Origin: Bacteroidota bacterium
GTDB taxonomy: Bacteria; Bacteroidota; Bacteroidia; Bacteroidales; Prolixibacteraceae
Direction of reading: 5' to 3'
Length of the DNA: 5,934 nt
Assembly: GCA_030695265.1 (NCBI GenBank)
Contig: JAUYTA010000153.1
Span: forward strand, 1-5,934
The notes under the pieces are model-generated. The model saw only the letters and a list, made by a program, of their open reading frames with translations. It had not been told where the DNA came from and made no database searches. Shown in pieces: positions 1 to 5,934 of the stretch; the stretch's first letter is position 1; each line of letters opens with the position of its first letter. Made by a program: the position numbers and the translations under genes.

Positions 1-1
1 T

Positions 2-2515
2 ACTGTTACCGAAATTTATGATTTCCTGAGGCTTTTGTATGCCAGGGCTGGTGAAGCTTTTTCTTACAACACCGGCGAAAAAATGGTGAAATACACAGAC
101 GACCAGATCATTAACTTAATCAAAACCTCATTCTCCGGAAAGCGAATCCTGATACTTGCGCCGATTTTGAAAGGCCGCAAAGGTCATTACCGCGAATTGT
201 TCGAGCAAATCCTGAAGAAAGGTTTCCTGAATGCGCGGATTGACGGAGTTGTGACTGAATTGAAAGCAGCCATGCGGCTCGACCGCTACAAAAATCACTT
301 CATCGAAATTGTGATCGACCGATTGCTGGTGGATGAGGCCAGCGATAAACGTTTGCGCGATTCGCTGCAAATTGCCATGAAAAACGGGCATGGCATTTCC
401 ATGATTCTGGATCACGACAGTCAGGAGGCAAAATATTACAGTCGCCAGTTGATGTGCCCTACCACCGGTATTTCGTACAACGAACCAGCCCCGCATAACT
501 TTTCGTTCAACTCGCCTCAGGGAGCATGTCCAAAATGCAACGGACTGGGAATGATCAGTGAAATCGATCTCGAAAAAATTGTTCCTGACAATACAAAAAG
601 CATTCAGAATGGTGGAATTGCCCCTCTTGGGGCGCATAAAAACACCCTCGTTTTCTGGCAGATTGAAGCTTTGGGCGAAATGTTCGGCTTTACACTGAAA
701 ACGCCCATCAAAGATATTCCTGAAGATGCGATGAATGCCATTCTTTTTGGTACCAATGAGCGGATTCAACTGAAGAACTCGCCGCTTGGAGTTTCCATGA
801 ATTACATGATGACCTACGAAGGCGTGATCAAATACATTGATTTGCAGAAAGATGACAATCCGTCGCAAAAAGCGCAGAAGTGGGCCAACCAGTTTGTACG
901 CGAAACTGCCTGTCCCGAATGCAAAGGGCAACGGCTTAAAAAGGAGTCACTGTATTTCAGGATTGATGGAAAAAATATTTCGGAACTGGCACAACTTGAT
1001 ATTTCAGAATTGAGCAATTGGCTTGATAATTTGGAAGAGCGGCTTTCTGACCGGCAACAAAAAATAGCCATCGAAGTAATCAAGGAAATTCGCGACCGCA
1101 TTCGTTTTTTGTTGGATGTAGGTTTAAAATATTTATCGCTTGACCGTACTTCGCGCACTTTGTCGGGAGGCGAAACACAACGAATCAGGCTTGCAACACA
1201 AATCGGTTCTCAACTGGTAAATGTGCTATACATTCTCGACGAGCCAAGCATTGGACTGCATCACCGCGATAATCTCCGGCTGATCAATTCGCTGGAACAA
1301 TTGCGCGATACCGGCAACTCAGTGATTGTGGTCGAGCACGACAAAGACATGATGTTGAATGCCGATTATGTGATCGATATGGGCCCTTTTGCCGGTCGGC
1401 ATGGCGGTCATGTGGTGGCTTGCGGCACTCCACAGCAAATACTTACGGCTGGAACCCTGACTTCGAAGTACCTTCTTGGTGAAGCTCAAATCCCTGTTCC
1501 GGTGAAAAGACGGGAAGGAAATGGCAAAGTGCTTTCGCTAAAAGGTTGTACCGGTAATAACCTGAAAAATGTTTCGGTTGATTTTCCGCTGGGAAAATTG
1601 ATTTGCATTACCGGAGTTTCAGGCAGCGGGAAATCCAGTTTGATCAATTCCACGCTGCAACCCATTTTGAGCCAGCACTTTTATTCATCGGTAAAAGATC
1701 CGCTTTCGTATTCTGAAATTTCAGGCCTCATCAATATTGATAAAGTAGTGCAGGTCGATCAGTCGCCGCTTGGACGCACACCGCGAAGCAATCCAGTTAC
1801 CTACACCGGCGTGTTTTCCGATATTCGGAATTTATTCGCCCAATTGCCAGAAGCCAAAATCAGGGCATACCTGCCCGGACGGTTTTCGTTCAACGTGAAG
1901 GGCGGCCGTTGTGAAGATTGTCAGGGTGGCGGGCTGAAACAGATTGAAATGAATTTTTTGCCCGATGTGTATGTCCATTGCGATACCTGCAACGGGCGCC
2001 GCTACAACCGCGAGACGCTGGAAGTCAGGTACAAAGGCAAATCAATCGGCGATGTGCTGGACATGACCATCAATCAGGGCGTCGAATTTTTCGAACACAT
2101 TCCGTCGATTTCACATAAATTGAAAACAATTCAGGACGTCGGTTTGGGATACATCACACTTGGGCAATCGTCCACCACACTTTCAGGAGGCGAATCGCAA
2201 CGGGTGAAACTGGCTACCGAACTGGCGAAAAAAGATACCGGCCAAACCATGTACATTCTCGATGAACCCACCACCGGCCTGCATTTTGAAGATATCCGGG
2301 TTTTGCTTGGAGTGCTGAACAAGTTGGTTGACCGGGGCAATACGGTAATTGTAATCGAACACAACATGGATGTGATAAAAGTTTCCGATCATGTGATCGA
2401 CATCGGTCCCGAAGGCGGAAAAGAGGGTGGGAGAGTACTTTGTTTTGGAACTCCTGAAGAAGTTGTAAAAAGCAAGGAATCGTTTACTGCCGAGTATCTT
2501 CGACAGGAATTATAA
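2..2515 (+). CDS. uvrA: UvrA, excinuclease ABC subunit A (5' end outside the window)
   Basis: ATP-driven damage sensor of nucleotide excision repair; in the family it dimerises, loads UvrB onto damaged DNA and acts in the cytoplasm. The frame is open from the first bases (TVTEIYDFLRLLYAR, a conserved UvrA stretch), so the start lies upstream; by comparison with E. coli UvrA (940 aa) roughly 110 residues are missing, including the first Walker A. The visible 837 residues carry, in order, the UvrB-binding region (about 20-130), a degenerate zinc site (152-179), a CPEC pair (304-307), signature LSGGE (387-391), Walker B ILDEP (E414), H-loop H446, second Walker A GVSGSGKSS (538-546), an intact CXXC-X19-CXXC zinc finger (C637, C640, C660, C663), second LSGGE (727-731), second Walker B (D754, E755) and H787. 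The C-terminus looks native. Odd: the first zinc site reads CPTT instead of CXXC. It could be one of several UvrA paralogues in the genome, which cannot be tested here. Confidence 0.97.
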   Translation, partial: TVTEIYDFLRLLYARAGEAFSYNTGEKMVKYTDDQIINLIKTSFSGKRILILAPILKGRKGHYRELFEQILKKGFLNARIDGVVTELKAAMRLDRYKNHFIEIVIDRLLVDEASDKRLRDSLQIAMKNGHGISMILDHDSQEAKYYSRQLMCPTTGISYNEPAPHNFSFNSPQGACPKCNGLGMISEIDLEKIVPDNTKSIQNGGIAPLGAHKNTLVFWQIEALGEMFGFTLKTPIKDIPEDAMNAILFGTNERIQLKNSPLGVSMNYMMTYEGVIKYIDLQKDDNPSQKAQKWANQFVRETACPECKGQRLKKESLYFRIDGKNISELAQLDISELSNWLDNLEERLSDRQQKIAIEVIKEIRDRIRFLLDVGLKYLSLDRTSRTLSGGETQRIRLATQIGSQLVNVLYILDEPSIGLHHRDNLRLINSLEQLRDTGNSVIVVEHDKDMMLNADYVIDMGPFAGRHGGHVVACGTPQQILTAGTLTSKYLLGEAQIPVPVKRREGNGKVLSLKGCTGNNLKNVSVDFPLGKLICITGVSGSGKSSLINSTLQPILSQHFYSSVKDPLSYSEISGLINIDKVVQVDQSPLGRTPRSNPVTYTGVFSDIRNLFAQLPEAKIRAYLPGRFSFNVKGGRCEDCQGGGLKQIEMNFLPDVYVHCDTCNGRRYNRETLEVRYKGKSIGDVLDMTINQGVEFFEHIPSISHKLKTIQDVGLGYITLGQSSTTLSGGESQRVKLATELAKKDTGQTMYILDEPTTGLHFEDIRVLLGVLNKLVDRGNTVIVIEHNMDVIKVSDHVIDIGPEGGKEGGRVLCFGTPEEVVKSKESFTAEYLRQEL

Positions 2516-2517
2516 AA

Positions 2518-2810
2518 AACGATGTAATAGAAGTACTCGCTGAATCTGACCGCCCACGTAAGTATTGGAGCGATTTAAAAGCAAAACTGATTAAAGAAGG
2601 AAGTGAGTTGTCCGAAAAAATCGGACAACTGAAAATGCAATACAAAAGAAAGTACCAAAAACATTTGATGAAAATAAACGAATAGCAAAACAAGGAGGAA
2701 CAATTGCAGGCAACACGCGTCGGGAAATTGAAGCGAAAACCGGAGATAAAATAGTTACTGCAAGAAATGCAAAAATACTTGAAAGCAACAAAAGTAAGGA
2801 GTTAGAATAA
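2518..2810 (+). pseudogene. Relic of a Bro-N/DinD-like (phage antirepressor-type) gene, internally deleted and frameshifted
   Basis: Two protein fragments in different frames resemble opposite ends of one family. From about 2518 to 2683 (the frame starting at 2521) the translation begins DVIEVLAESDRPRKYWSD and ends near GQLKMQ, then runs through unrelated residues to a TAG at 2681-2683; this resembles the N-terminal Bro-N domain of DinD/BRO-type proteins. From about 2652 to 2810 (the frame starting at 2652) the translation reads VPKTFDENKRIAKQGG, then TIAGNTRREIEAKTGDK, and stops at TAA 2808-2810; this resembles the family's C-terminal tail. Relatives I recall are around 270-300 residues, so most of the middle is gone. 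No plausible start codon precedes the first fragment: similarity begins within a few bases of the uvrA stop, and the frame runs back into uvrA. Family assignment rests on remembered motifs, not a search. Bro-N proteins are often phage-borne or mobile, DinD is damage-inducible, and this remnant is very unlikely to make a working protein. Confidence 0.72.
2606..2630. repeat. Perfect 10-bp inverted repeat with 5-nt A loop
   Basis: The arms AGTTGTCCGA (2606-2615) and TCGGACAACT (2621-2630) are exactly complementary around AAAAA. No T-tract follows on the + strand, so it is not a typical intrinsic terminator for uvrA. It lies within the Bro-N-like fragment, in codons for SELSEKIGQL, so it may simply be a by-product of coding sequence. 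A residual RNA hairpin downstream of uvrA is possible but unproven. Confidence 0.5.
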
Positions 2811-2831
2811 AAGAAAATTCATTTGCTAAAT

Positions 2832-4496
2832 ATGAACACAATCGATATTTATTGCGTCAATACAAATACAAAAAAGTCGTACCCACTGGGTGTGACCCTG
2901 ATGGAAATTAAAGATGATTTTAAGGTAAAACTAGCGAACCCGATTATCGGCGCTTTAGTTAACAACAAGGTAAAAGAGCTCTCTTTTGTGTTTGTGAAAA
3001 CCAAAAAAGTAGAATTCATCGATTATTCGCACCCCGATGGATTACGTCTGTACGTCAGGTCGCTTTTTTTTATTTTATATGCAGCCGTTCGTGAGGTATT
3101 TCCTGAAGTAAAGCTCAAAATGATGCATGGCATCTCTCGTGGTTATTATTGCGAGTTGGTTGGTTTGAACCGACCAATAACCGAATCTGATATCTTTTCC
3201 ATCAAAAGTGAGATGCATCAGTTGGTTGAGCTGGATATTCCTTTTTTAAAGGTTGGATTGCCAAGCGCTGAGGCTGTTGAGATTTGCAGAAAGCAAAATT
3301 TGGTATTTAAAGCCCGGCTTATAGAGCAACAAGGTGACCTGTTTTCCTATTTGTATTTTCTTGGCATCCTTGCGAATTATTTCTATGGATATATGGTGCC
3401 TTCAACTGGTTACCTGAAGGTTTTCGACCTTGTTCCTTATTACGAGGGATTGCTTTTGCGAATTCCCAATCCAGACAAATTCAGCGAAGTTCAGCCATAC
3501 ACGAAGCTCGATAAATTGTTTGGCGTTTTTCAGGAACACAAAGATTGGGCTGAAATTTTAAACGTTGACAACCTTGCAAATCTGAATGATTCTACCCTGA
3601 ACGGACAAAGCAGCGACATCATCAAAATTTCCGAAGCATTGCACGAAAAGAAAGTCGCCGAAATTGCCAATGTGATCACCGAACGCAAAAAACAGGTCAA
3701 AATAATAATGGTTGCAGGACCATCAGCTTCCGGAAAGACCACTTTCAGCAAGCGTCTTATGGTTCAACTGGCTGTGAATGGATTGAAACCTGTAATGATT
3801 TCGCTGGATGATTATTTCGTTGACAGGGATAAAACGCCGAAAGATATTTTTGGCGAATATGATTTTGAATCCATTGAGGCCATTGATATTGAGTTTTTTA
3901 ATCATCAACTTCTACTGCTTTTTAATGGCGAAACCATTGATTTGCCCCGATTCGATTTTACACTCGGACAAAGGATTCCTTCAGGCAAATCGCTGCAACT
4001 GGGCCCGAACAGCATACTGATTGTTGAGGGAATTCACGGCATGAATCCCAATTTGATTCCACACATAAAAACGGAAAATACCTATAAGATATTTTTATCG
4101 GCTTTAACCCAGATCTCTATTGACGATCAAAATCATATTTCAACTACCGATAATCGATTGATTCGAAGAATGATTCGCGACTGTAAATACCGGAACTATT
4201 CGGCTCAGGATACCATTCGCCGCTGGTCAAGCGTTCGTGCCGGCGAGGACAAGAATATTTTTCCCTATCAGGAAAATGCAGATGTCATGTTTAATTCGGC
4301 GATGGTTTATGAATTGGCTGTCCTGAAAAAATACGCAGAGCCGTTGCTCAAAGCTGTTCCTGAAAGCCTGCCGGAATTTAGTGAAAGCAATCGGTTGCTG
4401 AAATTTTTATCTTACATCAAACCCATCGACGATCATGAAATCCCCCCAACTTCGCTCATTCGTGAGTTTCTTGGCGGCAGCAGTTTTATCTATTAA
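2832..4496 (+). CDS. Nucleoside kinase-like protein: TGS-like + ThrRS additional-type domain + P-loop uridine kinase/PRK-type domain
   Basis: Probable cytosolic ATP-dependent kinase of the uridine kinase/phosphoribulokinase P-loop family, usually annotated as nucleoside or uridine kinase; the true substrate is not shown by the sequence. The ATG at 2832 is preferred (554 aa) because family members start just before the IYC strand; a TTG at 2823 would add three residues. Residues about 1-65 form a TGS-like domain and about 70-230 resemble the second additional domain of threonyl-tRNA synthetase, but I do not see that enzyme's HxxxH editing motif. The kinase domain has P-loop GPSASGKTT (296-304), SLDDYF with Asp326/Asp327, LPRFDF (371-376), VEGIHG (398-403), and a basic stretch ending RAGEDKNIFPYQ (from 469). 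The C-terminus PPTSLIREFLGGSSFIY fits the full-length Bacteroidota form, so the gene appears intact. The leader (2811-2831) is A-rich with no Shine-Dalgarno sequence and I could not identify a promoter. Neighbours give no metabolic clue. Confidence 0.9.
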   Translation: MNTIDIYCVNTNTKKSYPLGVTLMEIKDDFKVKLANPIIGALVNNKVKELSFVFVKTKKVEFIDYSHPDGLRLYVRSLFFILYAAVREVFPEVKLKMMHGISRGYYCELVGLNRPITESDIFSIKSEMHQLVELDIPFLKVGLPSAEAVEICRKQNLVFKARLIEQQGDLFSYLYFLGILANYFYGYMVPSTGYLKVFDLVPYYEGLLLRIPNPDKFSEVQPYTKLDKLFGVFQEHKDWAEILNVDNLANLNDSTLNGQSSDIIKISEALHEKKVAEIANVITERKKQVKIIMVAGPSASGKTTFSKRLMVQLAVNGLKPVMISLDDYFVDRDKTPKDIFGEYDFESIEAIDIEFFNHQLLLLFNGETIDLPRFDFTLGQRIPSGKSLQLGPNSILIVEGIHGMNPNLIPHIKTENTYKIFLSALTQISIDDQNHISTTDNRLIRRMIRDCKYRNYSAQDTIRRWSSVRAGEDKNIFPYQENADVMFNSAMVYELAVLKKYAEPLLKAVPESLPEFSESNRLLKFLSYIKPIDDHEIPPTSLIREFLGGSSFIY

Positions 4497-4602
4497 CGAG
4501 GTAAATTCATGAGTGCCTGATGATTTAGATACGTATTCATTCCCTGCGATTGACCTTGTTTATATCTGATCGAAAAATTTGATGTAAAAAAATGGTTTCT
4601 TA

Positions 4603-4634
4603 TTTGGAAAAAATTCAAATAGGTGCTATGTTTG
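4603..4634 (+). promoter_or_regulatory. Bacteroidota-type promoter for the first superoxide dismutase gene
   Basis: A -33 element TTTG (4603-4606) is followed after 20 nt by TATGTTTG (4627-4634), an exact match to the -7 consensus TAnnTTTG known from Bacteroides. Transcription would start near 4640, giving a leader of about 40 nt that is A-rich and lacks a Shine-Dalgarno sequence, as is usual in this phylum. The rest of the gap from 4497 to 4602 shows no gene and no clear terminator for the kinase gene. I see no operator that I could assign to a named regulator. Confidence 0.72.
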
Positions 4635-4681
4635 TATAGAAGATAAAAGAGTATTAAGTCCTATTTAAAAGAAATACAAAA

Positions 4682-5281
4682 ATGGCATTCGAATTACAAA
4701 AATTATCCTACGCTTTTGATGCACTCGAACCCTATATCGATGCACAAACGATGGAAATACATCATGGGAAACACCATGCAGCATATACCAACAATTTGAA
4801 TGCTGCAATTCAGGGAACAGAAACTGAAGGAAAAACAATTGAAGAAATTTTGTCCAATATATCGGCTCATCCGGTTGCAGTGCGCAACAATGGCGGAGGT
4901 TTTTACAACCACAATTTGTACTGGGAAATAATGGCTCCCAAAGGCGCTAAACAGCCGGAAGGTGATTTATTGAAAGTATTAAATGAATCGTTTGGGTCGT
5001 ATCAAAATTTTAAAGAAGCATTTACAAAAGCAGCCCTCACCCGGTTTGGGTCTGGGTGGGCGTGGCTGGTAAAGCAAGGTGATGGTCTGGTGATTTCATC
5101 TACACCTAATCAGGATAACCCGTTAATGGATCTGGCAGAAGTAAAAGGCACACCGGTGCTTGGGGTGGATGTGTGGGAACACGCATATTATCTGAAGTAT
5201 CAAAACCGGAGACCTGATTATGTCGAAGCCTTTTTCAACGTGGTTAATTGGGATGAAGTTGCCCGACGGTTTAAAGGTTAG
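4682..5281 (+). CDS. sodA: Superoxide dismutase, Fe/Mn family, with Mn-type marker residues
   Basis: Converts superoxide to oxygen and hydrogen peroxide. No signal peptide is seen, so it is probably cytoplasmic. At 199 residues it has the normal family length and looks complete. Metal ligands are His27, His77, Asp163 and His167 (DVWEHAYY at 163-170), with the active-site gateway Tyr35. At the two positions that separate Mn from Fe enzymes it follows the E. coli SodA pattern: Gly73, four residues before His77, and Gln144 in NQDNP. I therefore infer Mn preference, although Bacteroidota SODs can be cambialistic, and the symbol is given on that basis. The start ATG follows an A-rich leader; [18 protein letters not shown] aligns with the usual SOD N-terminus. 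It has its own promoter upstream and a strong terminator 18 nt after the TAG stop, so it is probably monocistronic. A second SOD gene follows in the same direction. Confidence 0.96.
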   Translation: MAFELQKLSYAFDALEPYIDAQTMEIHHGKHHAAYTNNLNAAIQGTETEGKTIEEILSNISAHPVAVRNNGGGFYNHNLYWEIMAPKGAKQPEGDLLKVLNESFGSYQNFKEAFTKAALTRFGSGWAWLVKQGDGLVISSTPNQDNPLMDLAEVKGTPVLGVDVWEHAYYLKYQNRRPDYVEAFFNVVNWDEVARRFKG

Positions 5282-5299
5282 TTGATTTTTGGTTTTTTT

Positions 5300-5336
5300 C
5301 CGCCCGGTACAGAGGTACCGGGCGGTTTTGTTTTTT
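5300..5336 (+). terminator. Rho-independent terminator after the first sod gene
   Basis: A perfect 11-bp GC-rich stem (CCGCCCGGTAC at 5300-5310, GTACCGGGCGG at 5315-5325) closes a 4-nt AGAG loop and is followed by TTTTG and TTTTTT (5326-5336). The T-tract follows the stem only on the + strand; on the - strand the stem would be followed by A residues, so termination is directional. It starts 18 nt past the sod stop and should separate this gene from the second sod gene. Confidence 0.93.
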
Positions 5337-5461
5337 ATAGGCCTTATTCAGAATCAGTATAAATTACTTCGGAATTGCTGATTTCCCAAACCTTTTGAAT
5401 CAAGTTTCTGTTATCTTTCTGAAAAACTAAAAGTCATTGTTTAACCAAAAAAATAACCAAA

Positions 5462-5934
5462 ATGAGTTTTACATTACCCGCATTACCATTCGCAATTGAT
5501 GCACTCGAACCTTTTATCAGTGCACGAACACTGGAGTTTCATCATGGCAAACACCATCAGGCTTACGTCACCAACCTAAATAACCTGATTGTTGGAACTG
5601 AATTCGAAAATGCCGACATGGAAACCATCATCAAAAAAGCAGATGGTGGAATTTTCAACAACGGCGCACAGGTTTTTAACCACACTTTTTACTTCGAACA
5701 ACTGTCGGCAACTCCGGCAACTGAACCTTCAGGTGATCTGAAAGCTGCAATCGAATCTACTTTTGGTTCGCTCGATGCTTTCAAGGAAGCATTCAACAAA
5801 GCTGCTGTTACTCAATTTGGTTCAGGTTGGGCATGGTTGGTGAAAGATGCCGCCGGAAAACTGAGCATCGTGCAAACCAGCAATGCCGGTTGTCCTGTTC
5901 GCGATGGCTTGACTCCGCTTCTTACCTGCGACGT
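5462..5934 (+). CDS. sodB: Superoxide dismutase, Fe/Mn family, with Fe-type marker residues (3' end outside the window)
   Basis: Same reaction as the preceding gene, but with E. coli SodB-like selectivity residues: Gln70 sits four residues before ligand His74 (NNGAQVFNH), and Ala142 replaces the Gln of Mn enzymes (TSNAGCP). Other visible landmarks are ligand His27 in EFHHGKHH, Tyr35, and the conserved FGSGWAWL stretch at 119-126. The window ends two bases after codon 157, which encodes the third metal ligand, Asp157; the WEHAYY segment with the last His and about 35-40 C-terminal residues should follow. The ATG at 5462 is preferred because SFTLPALPFAIDALEPFI matches the family N-terminus, and the leader ACCAAA is A-rich without a Shine-Dalgarno sequence. 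The gap 5337-5461 shows no gene and no promoter with correct spacing, yet the upstream terminator implies separate transcription. I see no frameshift or internal stop. Fe preference is inferred from residues, not measured. Confidence 0.94.
   Translation, partial: MSFTLPALPFAIDALEPFISARTLEFHHGKHHQAYVTNLNNLIVGTEFENADMETIIKKADGGIFNNGAQVFNHTFYFEQLSATPATEPSGDLKAAIESTFGSLDAFKEAFNKAAVTQFGSGWAWLVKDAAGKLSIVQTSNAGCPVRDGLTPLLTCD

Noticed and set aside
35..37. TTG as the start of uvrA
   Set aside because: The frame is open upstream and encodes the conserved TVTEIYDFLRL segment, so this codon is an internal Leu and the true start is outside the window.
128..931. Long open frame on the - strand (267 codons) opposite uvrA
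   Set aside because: It lies wholly antisense to highly conserved uvrA codons, its translation shows no recognisable domain, and it has no promoter or leader of its own; it is a by-product of uvrA codon use.
2630..2675. Direct repeat TGAAAAT at 2630-2636 and 2669-2675 as a scar of the deletion that removed the middle of the relic
   Set aside because: Seven A-rich bases are expected by chance here, and both copies are still present with unrelated sequence between them, which does not fit a simple repeat-mediated deletion.
2823..2825. TTG as the start of the kinase gene
   Set aside because: The ATG nine bases later is a stronger start and leaves the family-typical N-terminus just before the IYC strand.
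3808..4020. Open frame on the + strand inside the kinase gene in another frame
   Set aside because: It overlaps the conserved kinase core, has no leader of its own and its translation has no recognisable domain.
4592..4639. Fifteen-codon open frame starting ATGGTTTCT, a possible leader peptide before sod
   Set aside because: It overlaps the promoter elements and lies upstream of the inferred transcription start, so it would not be on the sod mRNA.
5394..5419. Possible promoter for the second sod: TTTG at 5394-5397 and TATCTTTC at 5412-5419
   Set aside because: The -7 element misses its last G and the spacer is only 14 nt instead of about 19-20, so support is too weak to annotate, although a promoter in 5337-5461 is likely.

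Overview
The window looks like a chromosomal segment of a Bacteroidota bacterium, probably one of the Bacteroidales/Marinilabiliales-like lineages; the finer placement is inference. Supporting signs are a sod promoter that matches the Bacteroidota -33/-7 pattern (TTTG, 20-nt spacer, TAnnTTTG), A-rich translation leaders without a Shine-Dalgarno sequence, and proteins that read like Bacteroidota family members. All supported genes lie on the + strand.

Layout. (i) Positions 2-2515 hold the 3' nine-tenths of uvrA, the damage-recognition ATPase of nucleotide excision repair; its start is off the left edge. (ii) Directly after the uvrA stop, 2518-2810 is not empty spacer. It carries two out-of-frame fragments of a Bro-N/DinD-like (phage antirepressor-type) protein, one from the N-terminal domain and one from the C-terminus, with the middle missing. 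This is a gene relic, and a 25-bp perfect hairpin lies inside it. (iii) Positions 2832-4496 encode a three-part nucleoside-kinase-like protein: a TGS-like domain, a domain resembling the threonyl-tRNA synthetase additional domain, and a P-loop uridine kinase/phosphoribulokinase-type domain. (iv) Positions 4682-5281 encode a complete Fe/Mn superoxide dismutase with Mn-type marker residues, preceded by a clear promoter and followed by a strong intrinsic terminator. (v) From 5462 to the right edge is a second, Fe-type superoxide dismutase, cut off at its third metal ligand.

Functionally this is mostly housekeeping and stress defence: DNA repair, nucleotide salvage (substrate unproven) and two superoxide dismutases that differ in their metal-selectivity residues. 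The terminator between the sod genes suggests they are separate transcription units. I see no CRISPR array, RNA gene, intact mobile element or convincing new multi-gene system. The most noteworthy items are the Bro-N/DinD relic at the uvrA 3' end, the tandem Mn-type/Fe-type SOD pair, and a UvrA zinc site with one cysteine missing.
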